Assembly: GCA_041936745.1 (NCBI GenBank)
Contig: JBHGWS010000125.1
Coordinates: 1 to 8,094 of the forward strand
Source of the DNA: Darwinibacter acetoxidans_A
GTDB lineage: Bacteria; Bacillota; Limnochordia; Darwinibacteriales; Darwinibacteriaceae
Reading direction: 5' to 3'
Length of the DNA: 8,094 nt
Positions 1-6,845 of the stretch are shown here, one piece after another. The position numbers were made by a program, and so were the translations under genes. Under the pieces are notes generated by a model. The model was not told the origin of the DNA. It was given only the letters and a program-made list of their open reading frames with translations, and did not search any database. Positions within the stretch are counted from its first letter, which is position 1, and each line of letters opens with the position of its first letter.

Positions 1-571
1 CCATTAAATGGGCGTGGCCCGTATCCCAGCAGATGCCAAAGATGGGATCATTTAAAGAAGCTAAAAGTTCCAAGAGATCCTGCGGGTAACTGCCGAAGTT
101 CTGCCCAAAAACATTTTCCACGGCTAACTTCACACCGGCGGACTTGGCCCACTCCCCATACTTTCTAAGCATCTTTAGATTTGCCAAAAGAGATTCTTCC
201 CGCGAATAGATCGAATCCTTCCAAACCGAAATCGGATGGACCGCAAGCCACTTGACGCCTAAAAGGCCCGCGCCTTGGATTGAGCGCAGCATCAGCTCAT
301 CATCTTCATTTGTGGGCGGGCCCGCAAAAAAATGGGCATGGCCTTGGCCCCACTGCACGCCAATTTCTTTCGCCGTAAACTTTAGCCTTTCCAGCCAAGC
401 AAACCAGCCCCCCTGCCTTAAAGGCGAAGGGTTGCGCGTGTATTGGGCAAAAGGCATATCTAAAATTTGAAAGCCCGCCTCTAAATTGGTCTTTAAGATG
501 CGGGCAAAGTGGGCGAAAAACTTTTCCTCTGAGGAAAGATCGCCCATTTTAACGGCCGTAGAAAGTTTCAT
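1..571 (-). CDS. Sugar-phosphate isomerase/epimerase-like TIM barrel, partial (C-terminus outside window)
   Basis: The first 190 residues are visible; the gene leaves the window at position 1. The protein resembles the xylose-isomerase-like TIM-barrel family (AP_endonuc_2), whose members are divalent-metal enzymes acting as sugar or sugar-phosphate isomerases, epimerases, endonuclease IV or dehydroshikimate dehydratases. Family marks seen are QGHAH (residues 76-80), AVHP (110-113), LAVEN (149-153, with the likely metal ligand E152) and WDTGHAH (182-188, with likely ligands D183 and H186). The ATG at 571 is chosen because an in-frame TAA lies just upstream with no other start between, and a purine-rich GGAGAGGGG sits 11 bases before it. 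The start overlaps the end of the chorismate mutase-shikimate kinase gene by 23 bases, so it is the last visible gene of the aro operon. The substrate cannot be told from this fragment. No signal peptide is apparent, so it is probably cytosolic. Confidence 0.85.
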   Translation of the reverse strand, partial: MKLSTAVKMGDLSSEEKFFAHFARILKTNLEAGFQILDMPFAQYTRNPSPLRQGGWFAWLERLKFTAKEIGVQWGQGHAHFFAGPPTNEDDELMLRSIQGAGLLGVKWLAVHPISVWKDSIYSREESLLANLKMLRKYGEWAKSAGVKLAVENVFGQNFGSYPQDLLELLASLNDPIFGICWDTGHAHLM

Positions 572-1337
572 CTGCCTGCTTACCCCTCTCCTTTAAGCCA
601 TAAAGCGCCAAGATGGCCTCCACGGCCGCCTCTTCGATAGTCAAGTTATCCGTTTCGACAACAACGTCCGCACAGTTTAAATAAATGTCCCGCCGCTTAT
701 TCTGCAGCTCATTGATTTTTTCTGCCGTCATTTCTTGACCCAAAAGCGGCCGCAAATCACTGCTTTTGAGCCTGGCTAAAATTGTTTCCGGTGCGGCTTT
801 CAATAAAATGAAGCGCCCGTTTGCGCGAAGCGCCGTGACATTTTCCCCATCTAAAACCGCCCCGCCGCCTAAAGATATGACAACCTTTTCTTTTTTCGCG
901 ATCTCTCTCAGCAGCTCTTTTTCCCTTTGGCGGAAAGCGGGTTCGCCCTTTTCTTGAAAGTAGCCTGCAATCGTTGTGCCCAGCCTTTTTTCCAAAAGCC
1001 CGTCAGTATCGTAAAAGTCCCGGCCCAATTCAAAGGCGAGCCTGGCACCGACAGCTGTTTTACCTGTCCCCATAAAGCCCGTCAAAATGATGTTGTAGGG
1101 GAAAAGAAGCTCACTCTGCTGTTTTCTGCTTAAGCGCATTATCTGCCGGAGAAACTCGTGCGCCTCGTTGGGAAAACTTTTCAGGGTTTCTTTTTCCCGC
1201 TCCCCATCATAAATCGGCAGCTTCTTTTCCTTCTTATAGCGGGCAATTTCTAAAACCAAACTCTGCCTCTTTTGGAAAAGTTCCGTTAAACCCCGGTTGC
1301 ATTCAGCAACTGCTTGGCGCAGTTTTTCCAGGCTCAC
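549..1337 (-). CDS. aroK: Bifunctional chorismate mutase (AroQ class)-shikimate kinase fusion
   Basis: A 262-residue two-domain cytosolic protein. Residues 1 to about 78 are an all-helical AroQ-class chorismate mutase (chorismate to prephenate). Counterparts of the E. coli mutase catalytic residues are all present: R7, R24, K35, D44, R47, E48, S70 and Q74, the first six with exactly E. coli spacing. Residues 81 to about 250 are shikimate kinase (ATP-dependent phosphorylation of shikimate). It shows the Walker A GFMGTGKT (87-94), DTD (110-112), FRQRE (135-139, shikimate-binding R136), GGG (157-159), lid RPLL (196-199) and the substrate-binding arginine R215 before IY. The start is GTG at 1337, sharing a GTGA overlap with the aroQ stop, with GGGGTGA just upstream. 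The two activities are steps 5 and 8 of the route, not consecutive. The C-terminal tail of about 12 residues is hydrophilic and looks unstructured. The fusion appears intact, with no frameshift at the junction. Both activities are predicted from sequence only. Confidence 0.95.
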   Translation of the reverse strand: MSLEKLRQAVAECNRGLTELFQKRQSLVLEIARYKKEKKLPIYDGEREKETLKSFPNEAHEFLRQIMRLSRKQQSELLFPYNIILTGFMGTGKTAVGARLAFELGRDFYDTDGLLEKRLGTTIAGYFQEKGEPAFRQREKELLREIAKKEKVVISLGGGAVLDGENVTALRANGRFILLKAAPETILARLKSSDLRPLLGQEMTAEKINELQNKRRDIYLNCADVVVETDNLTIEEAAVEAILALYGLKERGKQADETFYGR

Positions 1338-1777
1338 TTTTTCTCACCCCGGTACTCAAAGATGGCATAGAGGGCTAAAAGGTAGGAGCGGTAGTTGAAA
1401 CCGGCAATTTGGCCGCGGCAGGCCGGCGCCACTACCGAGCGGGCCCGAAATTCTTCCCTGGCTTGGATGTTGCTTAAATGAACTTCGATGGCAGGGATTT
1501 CAACCGCCGCGATGGCATCGCGCAGAGCGTAACTGTAATGGGCGAGAGCACCGGGGTTGATAACCAGCCAATCATAGATCCCTTTGGCCCGCTGGATGTG
1601 GTCAATTAAAACACCTTCGTGGTTGGATTGAATAAAATCCACCGTAAAATTTAGTTGGGCCGCCAATGCTTCAATTTCCCGGTTGATCTGATCTAAAGTC
1701 TTCCTGCCGTAAATTGCTTGTTCCCGCAGGCCGGAAAGATTTAAATTAGGGCCGTGCAGGACTAGGATTTTTGCCAC
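1334..1777 (-). CDS. aroQ: 3-dehydroquinate dehydratase, type II
   Basis: A 147-residue type II dehydroquinase, the usual size for this small dodecameric cytosolic enzyme. It dehydrates 3-dehydroquinate to 3-dehydroshikimate, step 3 of the shikimate pathway. Visible signatures are HGPNLNLSG (residues 8-16), the active-site loop with R18 and catalytic Y23, SNHEG (51-55), NPGALAHYS (74-82), and IEVHLSN (97-103) containing the catalytic H100. The C-terminal block GQIAGFNYRSYLLAL matches the family end. The start is GTG at 1777 (GTG GCA AAA) with AAAGGAAG and AAAGAGG purine stretches before it. It lies inside the last 16 bases of aroE. Its own stop overlaps the next gene's GTG by four bases, which suggests translational coupling on both sides. 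The name aroQ here means dehydroquinase, not the AroQ-class chorismate mutase fused to the next gene. Confidence 0.97.
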   Translation of the reverse strand: MAKILVLHGPNLNLSGLREQAIYGRKTLDQINREIEALAAQLNFTVDFIQSNHEGVLIDHIQRAKGIYDWLVINPGALAHYSYALRDAIAAVEIPAIEVHLSNIQAREEFRARSVVAPACRGQIAGFNYRSYLLALYAIFEYRGEKK

Positions 1778-2622
1778 GCCTCTTTCTTCCTTTCAATTAT
1801 CTCTAAAATGTCTGCCGCTTCCTGCTGGGAAAAAGTGCGGTTAAGCCAAATTTCCTGGGCTTTTAAGCCCTGCCAGGCGAGCATCTGAAAGCCGTTAATC
1901 GTCCGGCAGCCCACTGCCTCCGCCAACTTCAGCAGTTTCGTCTCCCCCGGGTTATAAATCAGGTCATAAACTAATTCCACCCCGCTGAGATGCTGGGAGT
2001 GGAGGGGCGTTTCACCGCTTAATTTCCCCATGCCGAGAGGTGTGGCGTTGATCACGCAGTGGTAGTTGTCAGTGGGGATTTTGTTTAGGCGCGCTTTTCT
2101 CGCCTGCACAGCGGGGAATTTACGCTTGAGGCGGAAAACCAAACGGCTTGCCCGCTCATCGCTTCGGTTGGCGATGGTCAGCCGGCAGCCGCGGTGCGCC
2201 AGTTCATAAGCAATCGTCTGGGCTGCGCCGCCCGCACCCAGGATTAAAACATTTTTGCCTTCGATCTCGTAAGCGCCCAGGCCCTGCAAAAAGCCGGAAC
2301 CATCTGTATTATAGCCAATTAGGCGGCCTTTTTCTTTCTTAACCGTGTTAACTGCTTCATAGATTTCGGCGCTGAGATCCAGATCGTCTAAATATTCTAT
2401 AATTTCTTCTTTGTAAGGCGCGGTAACGTTAAAGCCCGCTGTATTGCGCGCCAGCTGTGCCGCGGCCGCTTTAAATTCGGCCTTTTTCACTTCCCACGCT
2501 ATGTAAATGTGGGAAAGCCCCAAATAATCAAAAACGGCCCGATGCAGCCGAGGTGAAAAAGTATGCCCTAAAGGATCACCCACGACTGCATATACTTGTT
2601 GGCTTAAATTTTCTGCCACCAC
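1762..2622 (-). CDS. aroE: Shikimate dehydrogenase (NADP-dependent)
   Basis: A 286-residue shikimate dehydrogenase, normal length. It reduces 3-dehydroshikimate to shikimate with NADPH in the cytosol (step 4). The N-terminal substrate domain shows GDPLGHTFSP (15-24), NVTAPYK (65-71, catalytic K71), N92 and YNTDG (104-108, catalytic D107). The Rossmann domain shows GAGGAA (129-134) and NRS (152-154) after the second strand, as in the NADP-type enzymes. NATPLGM (192-198), DLIYNP (220-225) and NGFQMLAWQG (243-252) complete the family pattern. The usual HSxSP shikimate-carboxylate motif reads HTFSP, a conservative Ser-to-Thr change at T21. Translation probably starts at a tandem GTG GTG (2622 or 2619) with GAGG seven bases before the first. 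The start lies within the last 19 bases of aroB. The bases preceding the second GTG cannot exclude it as the true start, but the difference is one residue. Confidence 0.96.
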   Translation of the reverse strand: MVAENLSQQVYAVVGDPLGHTFSPRLHRAVFDYLGLSHIYIAWEVKKAEFKAAAAQLARNTAGFNVTAPYKEEIIEYLDDLDLSAEIYEAVNTVKKEKGRLIGYNTDGSGFLQGLGAYEIEGKNVLILGAGGAAQTIAYELAHRGCRLTIANRSDERASRLVFRLKRKFPAVQARKARLNKIPTDNYHCVINATPLGMGKLSGETPLHSQHLSGVELVYDLIYNPGETKLLKLAEAVGCRTINGFQMLAWQGLKAQEIWLNRTFSQQEAADILEIIERKKEAWQKS

Positions 2623-3647
2623 TGCCCTACCTCTTTCACACCTAAAAATACTTCTTCCATTTCACCCAGCCTTTTGGGGAGAATGAAAGAAATCTGCCCC
2701 CGGCGATTTTTCTTATCTTTCAGCAGCGCGCCTTTGATTTTCCCAAAGGGAGGTTTTTTAAAATCCCCCTTAAGTTCTACTTTTTCTAAACCTGTTTTAA
2801 TCTTTTCGTATTCTTTTCGGGGTAAAATGCCCAGATCAAAGCTTAAGCGCGCCTCTAAAAGCATGCCGTTTAAAACCCCTTCCCCGTGCTTATAAGCGGT
2901 GAAATCAGCTGCCGCCTCCAGGGCGTGGCCGAAAGTGTGGCCGAAATTCAGGATTTTGCGCAGTCCCAAATCGTGTTCATCCCGCCTTACAATCTCGCTT
3001 TTAATTTCCAAACACTGCCTGATAATCGGCCCGCAGACCTTGGGGTCCGCATTATAGACACCCTCCAGGTTTGCTGTCACATCCGAAAAAAACTTGGGCC
3101 CGGCGATCACCCCATATTTCAGCACTTCGCCCAAGCCGCTTGTAATCTCTCTTTTATCCAAGGTTTTTAAAACCGCCGGATCGATAAACACAGCCCGGGG
3201 CTGGTGGAAACTGCCGATTAGATTTTTACCCCAAGGCAAATTTACCGCAGTTTTACCGCCCACTGCACTGTCTACCTGGGCTAAAAGGGTTGTGGGGATC
3301 TGGCTGTAAGCGATGCCCCGCAGAAAAATTGAGGCGGCGAAGCCCGCCAAATCACCTACCACCCCGCCGCCCAGGGCAATTATTAAGCTTTGGCGGTCCA
3401 AATCAGCGCGGGACATCTGTTTTAAAAGAAGTTCCGCCTGCCGCCACGTTTTGGAGCCTTCGCCGGGAGGCATAACAAAGCGGGGAAAAGGCAGCCGTTT
3501 ACCGTAAAGATTTTCTACATTTTCATCCGTAACGATAAAAACTTTGGAAAAGCCTTTTGCAAAATCTTCAACTTCCCGCCAGATTCCGTCCCCAATGGAA
3601 ATCTCATAGGTGAAAGCCCCCGGTAAAGTTACCTTGAGCCTGCCCAT
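2604..3647 (-). CDS. aroB: 3-dehydroquinate synthase
   Basis: A 347-residue dehydroquinate synthase of usual bacterial length. It uses NAD and a divalent metal to cyclise DAHP to 3-dehydroquinate (step 2) in the cytosol. Family blocks in order: PPGEGSK (60-66), GGGVVGDLAGFAAS (93-106), RGIAYSQIPTTLLAQVDSAV (110-129) followed by GGKT, KNLIGSFHQP (141-150), GEVLKYG (173-179), LNFGHTFGHALE (233-244), KHGE (253-256) and KDKKNRRG (310-317). The metal ligands inferred by family position are E174, H237 and H254, all present. The start is ATG at 3647 with AGAGGAG about 11 bases upstream. The ATG lies inside the last 19 bases of aroC, and the gene ends 19 bases inside aroE. In Thermotogales aroB is fused to shikimate kinase; here aroB stands alone and the kinase is fused to chorismate mutase instead. 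Confidence 0.97.
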   Translation of the reverse strand: MGRLKVTLPGAFTYEISIGDGIWREVEDFAKGFSKVFIVTDENVENLYGKRLPFPRFVMPPGEGSKTWRQAELLLKQMSRADLDRQSLIIALGGGVVGDLAGFAASIFLRGIAYSQIPTTLLAQVDSAVGGKTAVNLPWGKNLIGSFHQPRAVFIDPAVLKTLDKREITSGLGEVLKYGVIAGPKFFSDVTANLEGVYNADPKVCGPIIRQCLEIKSEIVRRDEHDLGLRKILNFGHTFGHALEAAADFTAYKHGEGVLNGMLLEARLSFDLGILPRKEYEKIKTGLEKVELKGDFKKPPFGKIKGALLKDKKNRRGQISFILPKRLGEMEEVFLGVKEVGQWWQKI

Positions 3648-4765
3648 CGTTTTTTCATCTCCTCTAGGGTATCGGCACCGTAAACTTCCAAGAAGGCTTC
3701 CGCCAAAACGGTTAAAGCCACTAATTCGCCCACAACCGCCGCAGCGGGCACTGCGGTGGTGTCAGCTCTTTCCACTGCCGCCCGCCCCGCCTTTTTAGTT
3801 TTAATATCGACTGTGGCCAAAGGTTTTCTCAAAGTGGGAATGGGCTTCATGGCTGCCCGCAAAACAAGATCCTCGCCGTTGGAGACACCGCCTTCGATAC
3901 CCCCTGCTCTGTTTGACTTCCGGTAAAAACCTTTATCTTTGCTGTGGAAAATTTCATCGTGGTAAGCTGAACCTAAAGCCGCGGCGGCGGAAAATCCCGC
4001 GCCCACTTCTACGCCCTTAATGCCCTGGATACTCATTAAGGCGTAAGCCAAGCGGGCATCCAGTTTGCGGTCCCAGTGGGCGTAACTGCCCAACCCTGCC
4101 GGCACACCGCGGATGATAACTTCAAAGCTGCCGCCTAAAGAATCTCCCGCATCTTCAGCTTTTCTGATCTCTCTCATCATCTTTTGGCCCGTGCTTTCAT
4201 CAATACAGGAAACCGGGGAGGTTTCCGCCCGTGCCAGATCTTGAAAGGTGTATCCTTTTTCGCTTAAAGATACTTTTCCAATCGAAAGCACGTGGCTTTT
4301 CGCCTCTATTTTAAAAAAGCTTAAAAGCTGCGAGCAGATGCTGCCGGCCGCGGCCCTAACCGCCGTTTCACGGGCACTGCTCCGCTCTGTGACGTTCCGT
4401 AAATCGCCAAACCCGTATTTCAACCCGCCGCTTAAATCAGCATGCCCGGGCCTGGGCTTGGTAATCTCCCGGCCGGAGGCGGGCTCTTTTTCAGGATCCA
4501 TATATTCCTGCCAATTGGCGTAGTCGCGATTTTTAACTAAAAAAGCCACCGGGCTGCCCAAAGTCAAACCGCCGCGCAGGCCGGCTAAAAATTCAATTTC
4601 ATCATTTTCAATACTCTGCCTGCCCCCGCGGCCAAAGCCCTTGTGGCGGCGCTTCAGGTCTTCGTTTATCTTTGCTGCGTTTACGGGGAAATTAGCGGGC
4701 AGGCCCTCCAAGATACCTACCAGGGCGGGCCCGTGCGATTCCCCCGCGGTTAACATCCGAAGCAT
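3629..4765 (-). CDS. aroC: Chorismate synthase
   Basis: A 378-residue chorismate synthase, full length. It removes phosphate from EPSP to give chorismate, using reduced FMN that is not consumed (step 7). Motifs seen: GESHGPAL (8-15, active-site H11), RRHKGFGRGGRQ (39-50, FMN and substrate arginines), RPGHADLSGGLKYG (105-118, active-site H108), D121 and RNVTERSSARETAVRAAAG (123-141), GGIEGGVSNGED (288-299) and ERADTTAVPAA (332-342). No flavin reductase domain is attached, so this is the monofunctional type that relies on an external flavin reductant. The start is ATG at 4765 with a strong GAGAGGTGA site whose last bases form the aroA stop codon. The gap to aroA is four bases, so reinitiation or coupling is likely. 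It overlaps aroB by 19 bases at its 3' end. Confidence 0.97.
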   Translation of the reverse strand: MLRMLTAGESHGPALVGILEGLPANFPVNAAKINEDLKRRHKGFGRGGRQSIENDEIEFLAGLRGGLTLGSPVAFLVKNRDYANWQEYMDPEKEPASGREITKPRPGHADLSGGLKYGFGDLRNVTERSSARETAVRAAAGSICSQLLSFFKIEAKSHVLSIGKVSLSEKGYTFQDLARAETSPVSCIDESTGQKMMREIRKAEDAGDSLGGSFEVIIRGVPAGLGSYAHWDRKLDARLAYALMSIQGIKGVEVGAGFSAAAALGSAYHDEIFHSKDKGFYRKSNRAGGIEGGVSNGEDLVLRAAMKPIPTLRKPLATVDIKTKKAGRAAVERADTTAVPAAAVVGELVALTVLAEAFLEVYGADTLEEMKKRWAGSR

Positions 4766-4769
4766 TAGT

Positions 4770-6029
4770 TCACCTCTCTGTCAGCCCGGCCAGTACTTTT
4801 TGAAAGCCGGGGAAAGAAATTCCTGCGACCAGCTCATCTTTAACCTTTAAGGGCCCTGCGCAGAAAAGCCCCGCAATTTCTAAGGCCATGGCAATGCGGT
4901 GATCGCCGTGGCTTTGAACTGTGCCGCCTTTTAAGGCGGTAGGCCCTTTAATAATTAAGCCGTCGGGAAGTTCCTCCACATCCGCCCCTATTTTATTCAA
5001 CTCCTGCGAGATGGCGGCCAAGCGGTCTGATTCTTTAACCCGAAGTTCCTGGGCGTCTTGAATTACAGTCGTGCCCGCAGCCTGTGTGGCAATAACGGCA
5101 AGAATAGGCACTTCATCGATAAGCCGCGGGATGATATCCCCTTTGACTGTGGCCGCGGTCAAACTGCCGCCTCGGGCCCTTAAAGTACCTCTTCTTTCCC
5201 CTTGGATCTCTTCTGCCGTTAGAATTTCAATGTCTGCCCCCATCTCGTGCAGGACTTCCAAGAAACCTATGCGGGTGGGATTTAAGCCCACATTTTCAAT
5301 AATCAGCTCTGAACCGGGTAAAGAAGCGGCACCGCCTAAAAGAAAACTGGCAGCGGAAAAATCGCCGGGGATTTGAAAGCGCCCGCCTGCCAGTTCAGCG
5401 CTGCGTTCGACTTTGATTACCCCCGGTTTGCGGGAAATTTTCGCCCCCAAATTCTCCAGCAGGCGTTCCGTGTGATCTCGGGAGGCAGTCGGTTCTTTAA
5501 TCTCCGTAACTCCTTCCGCCTGAATCCCCGCTAAAAGTAAAGCTGATTTAACCTGGGCGCTGGCCACCGGCAGCTCATAGCTGATGCCTTTTAAGCCGCC
5601 GCCCCGGACACTGATCGGTGCTAAATTGCTGCCGCCGGCCCCGAATAGATCTGCCCCCATCAAGCGGAGTGGCCCGATAATGCGGGCCATGGGCCGCGCC
5701 CGCAAGGATGCATCCCCATCGAGGACGCTGGCGAAAGGCTGGCCCGCCAACAGCCCGGCCAAAAGCCTGATGGTAGTGGCGGAATTACCGCAGTTTAAAG
5801 CGCCGGCAGGTGCCTTTAACTTGAGATCGAGCCCTTGGACCTTTAAACCTTCTTTCTTTTCCTTAAAACTGACCCCCAACTGCTCCAGGCAGGACCTGGT
5901 GCGATCACAATCGGGCCCCTGATTTAAACCTTCGATCAGCGAAGGCCCCCTGCAGATGCCGCTCAGTAAGAGCACCCGGTGCGATATTGACTTATCACCG
6001 GGGACCGTGATCTTGCCCCTCAATTTCAT
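4770..6029 (-). CDS. aroA: EPSP synthase (3-phosphoshikimate 1-carboxyvinyltransferase), class II-like
   Basis: A 419-residue EPSP synthase, usual length. It transfers the enolpyruvyl group of PEP to shikimate-3-phosphate (step 6). Motifs: GDKSISHR (11-18), the PEP-loop CGNSATTIRLL (80-90), DGDASLRARPM (104-114), SAQVK (157-161), RDHTE (184-188), NPTR (250-253), DEVP (305-308), ELRVKESDR (328-336) and GDHRIAM (375-381). The four short motifs used to define class II enzymes (GDKS, SAQxK, RxHTE, NxTR) are all present. The loop residue equal to E. coli G96 is alanine (A84, codon GCC at 5778-5780) and the P101 position is leucine (L89). This is the same pair as in the glyphosate-insensitive Agrobacterium CP4 enzyme, so insensitivity is inferred, not shown. 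The start is ATG at 6029, three bases after the aroF stop, with a GGGGGG tract seven bases or so before it. Confidence 0.97.
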   Translation of the reverse strand: MKLRGKITVPGDKSISHRVLLLSGICRGPSLIEGLNQGPDCDRTRSCLEQLGVSFKEKKEGLKVQGLDLKLKAPAGALNCGNSATTIRLLAGLLAGQPFASVLDGDASLRARPMARIIGPLRLMGADLFGAGGSNLAPISVRGGGLKGISYELPVASAQVKSALLLAGIQAEGVTEIKEPTASRDHTERLLENLGAKISRKPGVIKVERSAELAGGRFQIPGDFSAASFLLGGAASLPGSELIIENVGLNPTRIGFLEVLHEMGADIEILTAEEIQGERRGTLRARGGSLTAATVKGDIIPRLIDEVPILAVIATQAAGTTVIQDAQELRVKESDRLAAISQELNKIGADVEELPDGLIIKGPTALKGGTVQSHGDHRIAMALEIAGLFCAGPLKVKDELVAGISFPGFQKVLAGLTER

Positions 6030-6032
6030 GAT

Positions 6033-6845
6033 CTACCCCCCTAGATGCTTCTCCCTGATCTTTTTTATCAGTGCATTATAGCGTGCCGGTTTCAAAGACT
6101 GCGGCCCGTCGGAAAGGGCCTCCGCCGGATCGCTGTGGACTTCGATCATTAAGCCGTCAGCCCCCACGGCCATTGCCGCCAAGGCCAGAGGCTCCACTAA
6201 ATCCCACTTGCCCGTCGCGTGGCTGGGATCGACAATGACGGGTAAATGGCTCATCTGTTTTAAAACGGGCACTGCACTTAAATCCAAAGTATAACGTGTG
6301 TATGTATTAAAAGTCCGAATGCCTCTTTCGCACAAAACCACCTGTGAATTCCCCGCAGCCAGAATATATTCGGCTGAAGACAATAGTTCTTCTAAAGTGG
6401 CGCCGAATCCTCGTTTTAAAAGGACGGGTTTGTTCTGCCTGCCCACTTCTTTTAAAAGGGCGAAATTCTGCATGTTGCGGGCCCCAATTTGGAGCATATC
6501 CGCATAGCGGGAAACTAAAGCAACTTCCCGGCAGGACATAACTTCTGTCACAACAGGCAAGTTTGCTTTTTGGCCCGCCTTTCGCAAAAGCTGCAGGCCC
6601 TCTTCTGCAAGCCCCTGAAAGCTGTAAGGGGATGTCCTGGGCTTAAAAGCGCCGCCCCTAAGAAGATGGGCCGTTTCTTTAATCGCCAGGGCCGTCTCTA
6701 AAATCTGCTCTTCGCTTTCGATGGAGCAGGGCCCGGCGATAAATATTTTATGCCCGCCGCCCACCGGTACCCCCCCTACCTTAACTACGGTATCGCAAGA
6801 TTCTTGTCGGCGGCTCGCCAAGCGAAACGATTCCACAACCCTCAT
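6033..6845 (-). CDS. aroF: 3-deoxy-7-phosphoheptulonate (DAHP) synthase, type I-beta, lacking the ferredoxin-like domain
   Basis: A 270-residue DAHP synthase of the AroAI-beta/KDOPS-like TIM-barrel family. It condenses PEP with erythrose-4-phosphate, the committed step into aromatic synthesis. Blocks: IAGPCSIES (36-44), FKPRTSPYSFQG (67-78), LQIGARNMQNF (118-128), KRGFG (144-148), DPSHATG (206-212), IEVH (234-237) and SDGPQSL (245-251). The four metal ligands are C40, H209, E235 and D246, whose spacing matches Thermotoga maritima C102, H272, E298 and D309. By that alignment residue 1 here equals about residue 63 there, so the N-terminal ferredoxin-like feedback domain is absent. An in-frame TAA at 6855-6857 rules out a longer start. 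The ATG at 6845 is conventional, but the GTG at 6836 has better ribosome-site spacing; the two differ by three residues. It is the first gene of the operon and is followed after three bases by aroA. Confidence 0.96.
   Translation of the reverse strand: MRVVESFRLASRRQESCDTVVKVGGVPVGGGHKIFIAGPCSIESEEQILETALAIKETAHLLRGGAFKPRTSPYSFQGLAEEGLQLLRKAGQKANLPVVTEVMSCREVALVSRYADMLQIGARNMQNFALLKEVGRQNKPVLLKRGFGATLEELLSSAEYILAAGNSQVVLCERGIRTFNTYTRYTLDLSAVPVLKQMSHLPVIVDPSHATGKWDLVEPLALAAMAVGADGLMIEVHSDPAEALSDGPQSLKPARYNALIKKIREKHLGG

Noticed and set aside
252..470. Plus-strand open frame of 72 codons opposite the TIM-barrel gene
   Set aside because: The minus-strand frame gives a clear family match with metal-site motifs; the plus-strand translation has no recognisable features.
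2886..3170. Plus-strand open frame of 94 codons inside aroB
   Set aside because: Antisense shadow of strongly conserved dehydroquinate synthase motifs; it has no family resemblance of its own.
5071..5922. Plus-strand open frames of 101 and 112 codons inside aroA
   Set aside because: They are antisense to a well-conserved EPSP synthase. Their Pro, Ser and Arg-rich composition is typical of shadow frames of a codon-biased gene.
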